Shown one piece after another: positions 21,952-30,843 of a stretch of 35,122 nucleotides of DNA. Source of the stretch: Candidatus Kuenenia stuttgartensis (GTDB taxonomy: Bacteria > Planctomycetota > Planctomycetia > Planctomycetales > Planctomycetaceae). The stretch spans positions 1 through 35,122 of the forward strand of contig CAMDPK010000076.1 in the NCBI GenBank assembly GCA_945904015.1, written 5' to 3'. The position numbers were made by a program, and so were the translations under genes. The stretch's first letter is position 1. The number at the start of each line of letters is the position of its first letter. Below the pieces are notes generated by a model. It had not been told where the DNA came from and ran no database searches. It saw nothing but the letters and a program-made list of their open reading frames with translations.

Positions 21952-24900
21952 CTATTTGGTGGGTTGCCCCGCCTTAGTGAGACGTTTGAAGTAATCGCGG
22001 ATGAATCGCTGATAACCCTCCGGACCTTCTTCACGGAGGCTCTGCAAGAGTTCTTCGCGGACTCGCGGTTGCATCTTGAGGATCATCGAGCGAGTCGCTG
22101 GATCGAGATCCTTCAGGGCCGCTTCCATCGCGAACTGGCTGGAGTTGTCACCTTCGAGACCGCTACGCGGCTTCGGATTCGACTTCAACGGCGGTGGCGG
22201 AGCGTTCGGATTCTTCTGTCCTTTGTTCGGCTGCTCGGAGGAGTCGCCGACTTGCATCGCTTGGAGCCGCGCGGCCATCTGCATCGCCTTTTGAGCCTTC
22301 GCAGATTGGAGCAACTGCGCCAATTCCGCCGCTTTTTCAGCGGACAACGGTGCCGATTCGGCGGCGTCGTTCGGTTCACCCGTCGCCGGCATCGGCTCAC
22401 CGTTTGGCGGTGACTGCGGTGGTGCGGGGGACGTCGCTTCGCCGGGCATCGGTGTGTCTCCGTCTCCCTTCTCGGCCATTTCAGAATTCAAGAGTTCGCC
22501 GATATCGCTGAGCAACTCGTCGAGCGCTCGTTGATCGGCAGCGAGACTCTCGTCCGCCTTCTGGAGTTGATCGAGTTTCTTGGCTTCGCGGTCACTCAGC
22601 TTCTCGCGTTGTTCGGCGGGAGTGGGTTTGTCCTTGGGCTGATCCGCCTGTGGCTTGTCGGTTCCTTTTTGTGGTTTCTGCGGCTGGCCTTTTTCTGGCT
22701 TCGCAGGTTTCGGCTTCGATGCGTTTGGTTTCTTGGCAGCCGGTTTCGCGGGATCGGCAATCGCCGGTTGGAACTCGTCGCCGTTGTCTTCCGGTTTACC
22801 GACATCCGGCATCGGAGCGTCGTTGTTGCCGAAGTCTTCCGGAGTCGTGGCCATCTCTGGCGGGTTGTCGCCAGCCAGCGGATCGTCCGCAGGCATTGGT
22901 TCAGGATTCGCCGGATCGTTCGGCGTCTCGCCGTTCTGCGGCTTCTGTTTTTGAGTCTTCTGCTTCAGCGCCTTGTAGTCGTCGCGCTTCTGCAACTCTT
23001 TCGTCTTGGCGAGTTCCTTGTCGGCTCGGCGTTCGACGTCCCGTTGCTTGTTGGCGATTTCCGGCAGCAGCGATTCCGGAGCCTCCGGAGTGAACTCCAG
23101 CAACTGCGATTCTTCGTTCGCGAGATTTTGCAGTTTCTCTCGCAATGCTTCGATCGCTTTTCGAAGCTCTTCGAGTTCGCTGGCGGTCAGTTCGCCTGAC
23201 TGCTTGAGCATCTCGCGATGCAGTTCGTCGAGCGCCATCGCGGCGTCTTGCTTGGCGTCCTTCTGAGCCTCACGAACCGCCTCGAATCGGTTCTTCAACG
23301 CTTCCAGATTCTCCTGCACCTGGTCGGCGCGGGCCTCGAGTTTTTCCAGCTTCGGATCCGGTGTCTTCGCGTCGGCCGACTTCTTGATCTCCTCGGCGAG
23401 ATTCTTGATCGGCTCGGTCGCCGCCTCTTTGAACGCTTCGGCGAGCGCGGCGATTTCGCGTTGCAGTTCGGGCGGAAGAAGCTGTTGCTTCTCCGCTTCC
23501 TTCGCCAACTCTTTCAAGTCTTCGTTGAGTTGTTTGGCGGCTTCGGCGTTCTTCGCCTCTTCCTGCTGGACCTGAGCCAGCTCTTGCTTGAGCTGAGCCA
23601 ACTCCTGCTGTGCCGCCGCATCGAGTTTCGGTTCCGGCGTCGGCATCGGAGGCTTCGCGGCGTCTTGCGGCTTCGGCGAATCCTTCGCAGCCGGTTCATC
23701 TTTCGGCTTCGGTTGATCCTTGGGCTGGTCTTTCGGCTGATCCTTGGCCTGCGGATCGTCCTTCTTGGCTTGTTCTTGAGCGGCTTGCTCGGCCTTCTCC
23801 GCGGCGGCGTCGGCGGCCTTATCGGCAGCTTCTTGAGCGGCTTCGATTTTCTCGGTGAGTGGCTCGGACTTCTCAGCGATCTTTTCGAGCTTCTCCTGGA
23901 CCTTGGCTTGCTCCTCGATCAGCTTGTCGAGTTTCTTGGCGAACTCCTCTTCCTTCTTCTCCAACTGAGCGAGCTGTTTGTCGGCGGCATTCGGATCGTT
24001 GGAGACGATGCGGATTTGATAGTCTTGCGTCTGAGCCGACTGACCTTTGCGGTCACGGACCTCGGCGCGGTACTTCAGCACCTCGCCGTTCTTGACTCCT
24101 TCGCTGACGAGATCGAGCATCACGAGCGACGTTTCGGCTCGCTTCAATTCGGAGAACGTCTTCACCGGCCGTCCCACAAAAGCACCGTCGCCGCGCTGCA
24201 CGGAGAGCACGAGTTCGCCGAGTCCGAAGTCGTCGAACGCTGCGATGACGATTGGCACTTTCACCGGTTCGCTGAGCACGAGGTCGAGGCCCGGTCGTTC
24301 GATCATGATCTGCGGCGGATTATCCGGCACGGACGTGATGCGAGCTTCCTTCATCGGCAGGTTGGCCGCACCGATTTCGTTCTTGAGCTCGACGCGATAC
24401 CAGCCATCACTGTTGATCGGGAAGGTGCCCGTCCAGCGACGTGCTTCACGGATGGCGGCGAAGTGCTTCGCGTGGGGCAGGTTTTCAACCTGCCCGGACT
24501 TGGCTTCCTTCTGGCCGGGCAGGTTGGAAACCTGCCCCACGGGCTTCAACGGGAATGTTTCAACGACTGCAAACCTGTGGATTTCGCGAGTTGCTGCCGG
24601 CAGCGTGCCGACTCGGCCCCACAGAGTTTTTCCGCTGAACTGCGTGAAGTTCACGCCGCGAATCGAGTGGCCTTCGAGGTCCAAATCGCGAGCGGGAACT
24701 TCGAGTCGCACCCACTCACCGGCTTTGGGCAGGTTACCGGCCCAGCGGCGGCTGGCCGTCTCGTTCTGGCCAACGTTGATTTTGTCCGCGCCCCAAAAGG
24801 CTCGGCGTTCCCAATTCTGTCCGTCATGGAATTGCAGCATCAATTCTTCGGCGGGCTGATCAGCTTCCACAAAAACTTCCGCAAAGAGCACGTCGCCGGT

Positions 24901-26196
24901 ATGCACGTCGAAGGAAGTGGTGGCGGAATGAAACAAGTGGTACGACAAGCCCGGCGCGGCCGGATGCGAGTGCCATTTCGCCCATTCGGTCGGATCGGCT
25001 CCGCGCTTGAGCGGTGCCGCGTTCGGATTGAGGTCTTTCTCTTGCGGTCCCCAGTCCCAGCGGCCTTCGACCGCGTGACCTTTCGGCAGTGCGTTCTCGA
25101 ACCAGACTCGCAGCGGCCGATCCTCGACAGGCACGCTCTTGAACTCTTCTCGCAGCAATTGGATCTCACCGACCGAAGCGTCCCCTTCGACATTCACCGT
25201 GACTTCGACGTTGCTGCCGACCGGGCCGGTGACGTCGGCGACGTCCGGCGGATTGACACGCGGTTCGGGCATCAGCATGTACGACGGATAATGCACCGTC
25301 GCCTGCAAACCGACCAACCGCGGTCGTTCGAGCATCGTCACCTTCGCCAGTTTGGTCCAGGTGCCGCCACCGTGGACTCGGTACTCGAACGAGCTGTCGT
25401 AGGCCGGCAATCGAAACGTCCAACTTGTTCCGTCCAGATCGGGACGCAGTTCATGCCACAGGGTCTTGCCGGCGCTCTCGCCTTCGACCGGTTTCATTTC
25501 CAACCGCAGGCGATCCACCTTCTTGCCGGAGACCTTCGCAAGAAATTCCACCGGCTCGCCGCGCAGCACTTTGGTGGTTCCCGGCTGAACGTCGAGCAGC
25601 ACGCCCGTCGCCGGCGGGATATCGGCAAACGGCGAAAAGATGCGAGCCAAAGCGGTCGGCAGTCGATCCGAAAAGATGCCCAGCGCCGTCGCAAATACCA
25701 GCACACCGATCAGCGCGAACAAAGTGGCTCGTTTGAGGGCCGGCTTGTCCACGACCGCCGTCGGTCGGAAGTTCCTGACTCGCTCGATTGCCTCAGCGAT
25801 CAGCCGGCGCACGAACGCCATCGAAAACTTCTTCTGCTTGTCGGAGTCCAGGTCCACGACACTCACCAGTCGATTGTGAATTCCCGGCAGTGTGGCCTCG
25901 ATCCTTCGAGCCACAAATCGTGACGTCATTTTCCGAAACAGCGGGCGCAGCACACCGTTGAAAAAGGCCCAAGCACTCGGCACGGCCACGAGAAGTAGTC
26001 CGGTCAGCCGCAGCCATTCGCGAAAGGCCAATGCAACATCCGCCAGCGAAACCACCACCAGCAGCAGCAACCCCAGTCCGACCGTAATTCCAATGCCGGT
26101 CGCGGTCCAAGTAGCCCGCAGCAGACGCCGCGTGGAAGCGATAAGTCGATGCAGCAAACCGATCTCAGAGACTTCGGGTCGCAATTCAGTCGTCAT
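21952..26196 (-). CDS. DUF4175-like giant membrane protein with coiled-coil tail
   Basis: The 1414-residue protein starts at ATG 26196 behind GGAGG. Three membrane helices lie near the N-terminus (GIGITVGLGLLLLVVVSLAD about 36-55, LTGLLLVAVPSAWAFF, and ATLFALIGVLVFATALGIF about 157-175). Beta-rich extracytoplasmic domains span about 185-740. A very long charged helical region follows from about 740 (QLAQLEKKEEEFAKKLDKLI) to 1400, broken by Pro/Lys/Asp-rich repeats (KDQPKDQPKDQPKPKDEP). The family is common in planctomycetes and alphaproteobacteria, with unknown biochemical function, probably structural in the envelope. Codons 553-575 are a palindromic element inserted in frame (24472-24540). 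It heads the minus-strand cluster leading to the vWA/GATase and prenyltransferase-repeat genes. Confidence 0.85.
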   Translation of the reverse strand: MTTELRPEVSEIGLLHRLIASTRRLLRATWTATGIGITVGLGLLLLVVVSLADVALAFREWLRLTGLLLVAVPSAWAFFNGVLRPLFRKMTSRFVARRIEATLPGIHNRLVSVVDLDSDKQKKFSMAFVRRLIAEAIERVRNFRPTAVVDKPALKRATLFALIGVLVFATALGIFSDRLPTALARIFSPFADIPPATGVLLDVQPGTTKVLRGEPVEFLAKVSGKKVDRLRLEMKPVEGESAGKTLWHELRPDLDGTSWTFRLPAYDSSFEYRVHGGGTWTKLAKVTMLERPRLVGLQATVHYPSYMLMPEPRVNPPDVADVTGPVGSNVEVTVNVEGDASVGEIQLLREEFKSVPVEDRPLRVWFENALPKGHAVEGRWDWGPQEKDLNPNAAPLKRGADPTEWAKWHSHPAAPGLSYHLFHSATTSFDVHTGDVLFAEVFVEADQPAEELMLQFHDGQNWERRAFWGADKINVGQNETASRRWAGNLPKAGEWVRLEVPARDLDLEGHSIRGVNFTQFSGKTLWGRVGTLPAATREIHRFAVVETFPLKPVGQVSNLPGQKEAKSGQVENLPHAKHFAAIREARRWTGTFPINSDGWYRVELKNEIGAANLPMKEARITSVPDNPPQIMIERPGLDLVLSEPVKVPIVIAAFDDFGLGELVLSVQRGDGAFVGRPVKTFSELKRAETSLVMLDLVSEGVKNGEVLKYRAEVRDRKGQSAQTQDYQIRIVSNDPNAADKQLAQLEKKEEEFAKKLDKLIEEQAKVQEKLEKIAEKSEPLTEKIEAAQEAADKAADAAAEKAEQAAQEQAKKDDPQAKDQPKDQPKDQPKPKDEPAAKDSPKPQDAAKPPMPTPEPKLDAAAQQELAQLKQELAQVQQEEAKNAEAAKQLNEDLKELAKEAEKQQLLPPELQREIAALAEAFKEAATEPIKNLAEEIKKSADAKTPDPKLEKLEARADQVQENLEALKNRFEAVREAQKDAKQDAAMALDELHREMLKQSGELTASELEELRKAIEALREKLQNLANEESQLLEFTPEAPESLLPEIANKQRDVERRADKELAKTKELQKRDDYKALKQKTQKQKPQNGETPNDPANPEPMPADDPLAGDNPPEMATTPEDFGNNDAPMPDVGKPEDNGDEFQPAIADPAKPAAKKPNASKPKPAKPEKGQPQKPQKGTDKPQADQPKDKPTPAEQREKLSDREAKKLDQLQKADESLAADQRALDELLSDIGELLNSEMAEKGDGDTPMPGEATSPAPPQSPPNGEPMPATGEPNDAAESAPLSAEKAAELAQLLQSAKAQKAMQMAARLQAMQVGDSSEQPNKGQKNPNAPPPPLKSNPKPRSGLEGDNSSQFAMEAALKDLDPATRSMILKMQPRVREELLQSLREEGPEGYQRFIRDYFKRLTKAGQPTK
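24472..24540. repeat. Palindrome P2 inserted in frame in the DUF4175 gene
   Basis: GTGGGGCAGGTTTTCAACCT and, inverted, AGGTTGGAAACCTGCCCCAC bound a 69-bp element whose arms are about 28 bases. Each arm is itself a short GGCAGGTT...AACCTGCC palindrome. It spans exactly 23 codons (553-575) of the gene and adds VGQVSNLPGQKEAKSGQVEN plus LPH. Confidence 0.93.
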
Positions 26197-26495
26197 ATCT
26201 GAGCCTCCGGCCAGGATGCCCCCTCCACCGAGTCAGCCCCGGTGGCGGAGCGAGTTTTAGATGGGGCGTGATTTCAGACAAGTTTGTCCCGATTCGCAAC
26301 GGCTAAACTGCCCAACGGCCAAAGTTTCCAGCGATTCGAGGCAGATTCTTCGCCAGCCGACGCGCGAGACCGGTTGATCGAGCCGAGACAAAGGGATCGG
26401 GAATCTTGTTCAATTTGGCGACTCTCTGCCGGCCAGAAGACCGTCGTCTGGCTCTGCACGCTGTGGGTCGGGCGTGAAAGAGGCACCCGACTTCG
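26197..26495. other. Intergenic region upstream of the DUF4175 cluster
   Basis: About 300 bp between the stop of the polytopic membrane protein gene and the DUF4175 start. It should contain the promoter for the long minus-strand cluster. Only the ribosome site GGAGG next to 26196 is clear. I see no convincing gene, palindrome or terminator. Confidence 0.45.
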
Positions 26496-28295
26496 TCAAC
26501 GACGCAGTCGCAGGACAGCAATCTCGGCCAAGTGATCCTGAAACACGAGTTCCCAGGGGGCCGATGATTCCGAGTGTTCTGGGAGCCGGATCGAGTTCAA
26601 AAACGATTGTTTGCAAACACAAAAGGTCACGCCGCGCGACCGCAACGCTGCGAATGACGGCTCGTCCGGAAACGATTGCATCTGAGCTTTCAATTCCAGA
26701 TAGCTGGCCGGGAAGAACCCAGAGTAGCCATTGACCATCCGCCGGTGATGAAACAGCCCCCAATACATGGTCCAGGCTTCGGACTCGTAATCTCGGGGCG
26801 ACGGACCTTTGGGGAATGGAACCTGAGCGATCACGGCGTCTTCAGTGGTATTTTGCTTGAGCCAGTCGATCCACCCTTTTTGGGACTCAATCGAGGGGAC
26901 TTCGACAAACGACAACCGAGGAAGTGAAACCTCGTAACAGGCCGCGATCCCGATCAACCAAAACATTCCAAACGCCAGCACTGTCCGCAGTCTCATGTTG
27001 AGGCGTCTGGACTCAGACCTGCGCGCAAAGATTCGCGCCTTCCGAAAGCCAAAATGCAGCGCCTCCGCTGCCAGAAACACCACGGCGATCTGCACGAGCA
27101 CCGACATCCGCGCCGGAGTCCGCAACCGAGCAATCGTCGGGAACCACTCCAACAACGTCGCATACGGACAAATGCCGACGATTTGGAAATTCAATCCCCG
27201 CGAACCGACGAACGCACTGACCGAAACTGCTAGCCAAGTCAGAGTCCAGCCGCGGCGAGTGGAACTGCGCAGCCCGACGACCAATCCGAACAGCGCCAGC
27301 GCGTATTTCAACAGACCAGGAGACAGCTTCCAGCGTCCCGCCTGATGCCAGCGCGAGTGGCCAACGAACTGAAACCACTCCGGAAACGCCGTCGCCAAGT
27401 AATCCGTTGGCCGAGCGGACAATTCTTGAATCAGTTCGCGAGGACGTTCGTAAGTTGGATCGCTCAAGACTCGCGACTGCACCAGCACGACGGGAACGAT
27501 CACCGCGAGAATGAGCAGGACTCCAACGACCCCAACGATCAGTCGCCGCCGTGTACTGAGCGATCCCAAAACTAGCCCGACGCGCCAGCGAGGGGTGCTC
27601 TTGTCGAGAACTTCTGATCCCTCCCTGGCGCGTCGGGCTGGTCGGGAAGCGATGCGCCTCGCGCATTGCCAAATCAACACGCCTCCCCACGCCGGCAACA
27701 ACAGAACCAGGAACACTCCGTAATAGCCACACGCCAGAAACGTCAGATCAAAACACGCGGCCGCCAGCCCAAGGCTGCTCAGCCGTCCCGTGGTGCAGGC
27801 GTCTTCGCCAAAATGAATCGTCCCGATCAGACCAGCCACAAGCACACACTGCAACAGCCCCAACTGCTGATGTACGAACGGCAGTCGAGCCATCGCCAAG
27901 CTGACCAGCAATGCGACCGGCCACCGCACTCGACGATGCCTGAGCGCCCTCCACGTCAGACCGGCATTCAATGCGATGGCCAACAAAAGAAACACGTTGT
28001 AGGCCACCGGTGGCGGCAGCCATGCGAATCCGGCGAGCGCCTGCGATGCGATCAGCGGTTCCGACAGCGCCAGAGTTTTTTCCGTCGGGTGAAAGTGCGG
28101 CGCGTTCCAGAAGTTCCGCCAGCCAGCCCACACTCGATCGAGGTTCCAACCAACGGTCCACAGGTTGAAGACCGGAACTGTCGGGGACGATTCGACTCCC
28201 TGCGGAATACTCCGATCCAACTGAGTCGCCAACGGCCAAGTCGTCGTGACGGCCATCACAATCACGACGAGCGGGATGACCAGTCGGCGAAACAT
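26496..28295 (-). CDS. Polytopic membrane protein, possible GT-C glycosyltransferase
   Basis: The 599-residue protein has about ten membrane helices, starting with MFRRLVIPLVVIVMAVTTTW and including AYNVFLLLAIALNAGLTW, LIVGVVGVLLILAVIVPVVL and LAFGMFWLIGIAACYEVSL. The last ~150 residues are soluble (MVNGYSGFFPASYLELKAQ, FAALRSRGVTFCVCKQSF). Topology and the NGYSGFFP-type segment resemble bacterial GT-C-like or DUF6311-like membrane proteins that transfer sugars from lipid carriers; this is tentative, since no diagnostic DxD motif is certain. A palindromic element (27574-27639) is inserted in frame and encodes about 22 residues (ARRAREGSEVLDKSTPRWRV and GL) in a loop between helices. The start ATG at 28295 lacks a ribosome site. 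It is separated from the DUF4175 cluster by about 300 bp. Confidence 0.7.
   Translation of the reverse strand: MFRRLVIPLVVIVMAVTTTWPLATQLDRSIPQGVESSPTVPVFNLWTVGWNLDRVWAGWRNFWNAPHFHPTEKTLALSEPLIASQALAGFAWLPPPVAYNVFLLLAIALNAGLTWRALRHRRVRWPVALLVSLAMARLPFVHQQLGLLQCVLVAGLIGTIHFGEDACTTGRLSSLGLAAACFDLTFLACGYYGVFLVLLLPAWGGVLIWQCARRIASRPARRAREGSEVLDKSTPRWRVGLVLGSLSTRRRLIVGVVGVLLILAVIVPVVLVQSRVLSDPTYERPRELIQELSARPTDYLATAFPEWFQFVGHSRWHQAGRWKLSPGLLKYALALFGLVVGLRSSTRRGWTLTWLAVSVSAFVGSRGLNFQIVGICPYATLLEWFPTIARLRTPARMSVLVQIAVVFLAAEALHFGFRKARIFARRSESRRLNMRLRTVLAFGMFWLIGIAACYEVSLPRLSFVEVPSIESQKGWIDWLKQNTTEDAVIAQVPFPKGPSPRDYESEAWTMYWGLFHHRRMVNGYSGFFPASYLELKAQMQSFPDEPSFAALRSRGVTFCVCKQSFLNSIRLPEHSESSAPWELVFQDHLAEIAVLRLRR
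27574..27639. repeat. Palindrome P3 inserted in frame in the polytopic membrane protein gene
   Basis: AGCCCGACGCGCCAGCGAGG (27574-27593) and the inverted CCCTCCCTGGCGCGTCGGGC (27619-27638) are about 21-base arms with two mismatched positions around a 22-base loop. The element is 66 bp, 22 codons, and the reading frame passes through it without a stop. Confidence 0.92.
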
Positions 28296-28707
28296 GGACG
28301 AGTCCGTTGATGCGGTAAGAACTGACCCACGACCGACGAGATGGCGAAAATCTTTGCCGACACTTCATGCTTCCTTAAGGTTGGCCAAGGTAGCTTGGCG
28401 GAAGCGGAGAATGGCAGGGGAGCAACCGAGATTCACCTTACGAAGGCCAGTAAAAATTGCAGTTTTGTCGGACAATCTGACTGGAATTTGAAGTGTGTGG
28501 GCCTCATATTCCGCCGGTTCCATAGATTTTCAACGAACGAGTTCCGTATCTGGTGCATTGGGCATTCGCCCTCAGTCAAATCTTTTGTCGTCGGGCAACT
28601 TATCGTGACGGTTTCCGCCAGTCCCGGATTGGGTGGCGTCATTCATCCTGACTTTGAGCGTCTCTTCCTTTTCAACTTCATCGTCAACTTTTTTGGGAGG
28701 CACCGTC
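28296..28707. other. Intergenic region upstream of the DUF1559 gene
   Basis: About 410 bp between two divergent genes, the membrane protein (minus) and the DUF1559 gene (plus). It is less GC-rich than its surroundings. Both promoters should lie here. Apparent short open frames have no recognisable content. The only assigned signal is the ribosome site GGGAGG at 28695-28700. Confidence 0.45.
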
Positions 28708-29874
28708 GTGAGAGTTTTTCGGACTCAATCGGGCAATCGACTTCGCCGCTGTCGAACACTTGGCCATCAGGCCGGATTCACATTGATCGAATTGCTAGTT
28801 GTGATCGCGATCATCGCGGTCCTCATCGCTCTTCTGCTACCAGCCGTCCAACAAGCCCGCGAGGCCGCCCGACGCACCCAATGCAAAAGCAACCTCAAGC
28901 AGTATGGTCTCGGGCTACAAAACTTTCACGATTCGCAGCAGTGTTTTCCACCAGGACGACCGGACGATGACGGTCGTGCTTATGGCTGGGGCCTCTACCT
29001 GATGCCCTACTTGGACCAGACTCCGCTCTACAACTCAATCGTGAAGTACTCAAACGCGGCGACGATGGGAACTGCGATCAACGTCGCCAACAGGGACAAT
29101 CCGGTGTACATGTTCCCGAAGGGGGCGACTCCCGTCGTTGATCCGTTTACGGGAACAAGCGGGATTAACGTTGATCAGACGAGTGCCAGAATGGGCATTC
29201 AAAATATTACGAGCGCTACAGGTGGGAATACGAATACCGTCGCCAACTGGGGCGGCCACTCGCGGCTCCTGATCGGAAAAACGATGGGCGTTGCCATGTG
29301 CCCGTCCGACATCTTGCCAAATGTGGATAACAACGGCCTTCCCAGATCGAACTATTGCGGAAACCAGGGATCAATCCCCGCAGGCATGGCTCTCACGGAT
29401 GCCGAAGGCAATACCGGCACATACAACGGAACCGTGCAGAATGGGATCTTGCTGAACTCTAAGAACAACTCCAACGTCTACGTTGTCAGCATCCGAGATA
29501 TCAGGGACGGGACTTCCAACACCTTCGCCATCGGCGAAGTGACGGAGACTGCAAACGTCTCCAACGCCATTACGAATCACGGTGCCTTTCCCACAACCGT
29601 CGCCGCGAACAACAACGGTGGTACTGGACTCTATAACGGAGCCAACGGTCTCCGAGTTGCGGGCAGTTTTCTGCCGAGAAATACCTCGACGTATCCCATC
29701 AACCTGCGAGTGACTTTGCAGTCAAATGCGTGTTTTGGCAGCCAGCACACGGGGGGGGCTCACTTCCTGATGGTTGATGGCACGGTGCGATTTGTCAGCC
29801 AGAATATTGACGTGGATCGCGTCTATCCACTTCTCGGTGCTCGAAGCGACAAGATGCCGGTCAGTAACTTCTAA
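28708..29874 (+). CDS. DUF1559 pilin-like protein (H-x9-DG type)
   Basis: The 388-residue protein has a type IV prepilin-like N-terminus: a basic leader, then GFTLIELLVVIAIIAVLIAL followed by LLPAVQQAREAARRTQC, the planctomycete DUF1559 signature. It is probably cut after the glycine before FTLIE and anchored or assembled through the hydrophobic helix. The C-terminal block HTGGAHFLMVDGTVRFVS carries the H-x9-DG motif. The body is Asn/Gly/Thr-rich and predicted extracellular. Planctomycetes carry dozens of such paralogues of uncertain function. The start is GTG at 28708, seven bases after GGGAGG; an ATG frame to 28633 lacks a ribosome site. A strong terminator follows, and then a lipoprotein gene. 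Confidence 0.95.
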   Translation: MRVFRTQSGNRLRRCRTLGHQAGFTLIELLVVIAIIAVLIALLLPAVQQAREAARRTQCKSNLKQYGLGLQNFHDSQQCFPPGRPDDDGRAYGWGLYLMPYLDQTPLYNSIVKYSNAATMGTAINVANRDNPVYMFPKGATPVVDPFTGTSGINVDQTSARMGIQNITSATGGNTNTVANWGGHSRLLIGKTMGVAMCPSDILPNVDNNGLPRSNYCGNQGSIPAGMALTDAEGNTGTYNGTVQNGILLNSKNNSNVYVVSIRDIRDGTSNTFAIGEVTETANVSNAITNHGAFPTTVAANNNGGTGLYNGANGLRVAGSFLPRNTSTYPINLRVTLQSNACFGSQHTGGAHFLMVDGTVRFVSQNIDVDRVYPLLGARSDKMPVSNF

Positions 29875-29896
29875 TCAGCTCGTTCCTTCGATTTTC

Positions 29897-29934
29897 ACCA
29901 ACACCGGAAGCCACAGCTTCCGGTGTTGGTTTTT
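29897..29934 (+). terminator. Intrinsic terminator after the DUF1559 gene
   Basis: ACCAACACCGGAAGC (29897-29911), loop CACA and GCTTCCGGTGTTGGT (29916-29930) make a perfect 15-bp stem followed by TTTT. It lies 22 bases after the stop codon and 20 bases before the lipoprotein start, so it may attenuate read-through into that gene. Confidence 0.93.
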
Positions 29935-29953
29935 CAAACCCTGGAGAGTCGAA

Positions 29954-30424
29954 ATGTTACGCACGAATGGAGCGATGTCCCTCGGACGAACCTGGTTTTC
30001 GATTGTTCTGCTTTGCGGAGGCGCGTTGCTCGGCACTGGTTGTGGTGGTGGTGGTGACAATCCTTCGACCGCAGCGGTGAGTGGAAAAGTGACTCGCCAA
30101 GGCCAGCCGGTGAGCGGCGGCACCGTCACGTTTAGCCCGCAAGCATCCGCCGACAAAAAAGGGCCGCCCGGCAAGCCAGCCGCTGGAGTGGTTGGTCCAG
30201 ACGGAACGTTTAAGCTCACGACGTACGCCAAGGACGATGGTGCAGTTCTTGGCAAACACCAAGTGATCTACTTGCCAGCACCCATCGAAATTGATGAAGC
30301 ACAACACAAAGAAGACTCGCCACCGCCCGTCTCACCGTTTGCCGGACTGAAACCTTCCCAAACGGAAGTCGAAGTGAAAGCCGGATCGAACACAATCGAC
30401 ATCGACCTTGTTCCTGGCTCCTAA
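29954..30424 (+). CDS. Small lipoprotein with carboxypeptidase-regulatory-like domain
   Basis: The 156-residue protein has a lipoprotein signal (TWFSIVLLCGGALLGTGC, lipid on the Cys of GTGC) followed by GGGGDN. A small beta-sandwich domain starts AAVSGKVTRQGQPVSGGTVT and ends EVEVKAGSNTIDIDLVPG, like carboxypeptidase regulatory or transthyretin-like domains. Such lipoproteins regularly follow DUF1559 genes in planctomycetes, and the pair may act together at the cell surface (inference). GGAG at 29943-29946 supports the ATG at 29954; the frame is open further up but crosses the terminator and the upstream gene. Confidence 0.9.
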   Translation: MLRTNGAMSLGRTWFSIVLLCGGALLGTGCGGGGDNPSTAAVSGKVTRQGQPVSGGTVTFSPQASADKKGPPGKPAAGVVGPDGTFKLTTYAKDDGAVLGKHQVIYLPAPIEIDEAQHKEDSPPPVSPFAGLKPSQTEVEVKAGSNTIDIDLVPGS

Positions 30425-30490
30425 ACGGGATCGCAGATCGAGTCGTTCATCAACAACCAACTTCCAGTGCGAGCCGGGGACATGGTAGTT

Positions 30491-30566
30491 TCCTAATTTG
30501 TGTGGGCGGGTTTCGCCGAAAACCCGCTTTCCCGGCGTCGGCGACGCCGGGCCACATAGCTTAGGA
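30491..30566. repeat. Palindromic element P6, copy 1
   Basis: This 76-bp element has imperfect terminal inverted repeats TCCTAATTTGTGTGG and CCACATAGCTTAGGA. Between them are two hairpins, GCGGGTTTCGCCGAAAACCCGC-like and CCCGGCGTCGGCGACGCCGG. A second copy in the same orientation lies at 31842-31925, so the two copies bracket the gene at 30844. Confidence 0.9.
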
Positions 30567-30619
30567 CGCTGCCTGCCGATGGCGTAGCGGCTAGACAACC
30601 AATCCAACCTAGCGAGCGG

Positions 30620-30766
30620 TCTGACAAAGTCGTCCTGCGAGCGAACAAAGTTGTTTTATTGGCGAACAACTTTGATATCCAAGCGACCAAAGTTGCATTG
30701 TTAATGAACAAAGTTGATTTTCAAGCGGCCAAAGTTGTCATAGAATCGTACGAAGCAGCTTTGTTC
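30620..30766 (+). repeat. 21-bp tandem repeat, seven units, encoding a degenerate heptapeptide
   Basis: Units begin at 30620, 30641, 30662, 30683, 30704, 30725 and 30746, with a consensus near GCGAACAAAGTTGnnTTTnnA; the first and last units are the most diverged. In one frame the units read SDKVVLR, ANKVVLL, ANNFDIQ, ATKVALL, MNKVDFQ, AAKVVIE and SYEAALF. No proper start or ribosome site precedes that frame, and it ends 84 codons later inside the next gene in a different frame. It is probably a relic of a repeat-coding gene or a non-coding tandem repeat upstream of 30844. Confidence 0.88.
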
Positions 30767-30843
30767 GATTGCCATTCATGTTTTGTCTGGTATCATTGGA
30801 CTTTGTTTGGACAACACTCAACTTTGTTCCCAGGATTCACGCC

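Noticed and set aside
23218..25923. A 901-codon open frame on the plus strand opposite the DUF4175 gene
   Set aside because: It is the antisense shadow of a GC-rich Lys/Glu/Ala-rich gene; its translation is Leu/Arg-rich with no domain, start signal or independent context.
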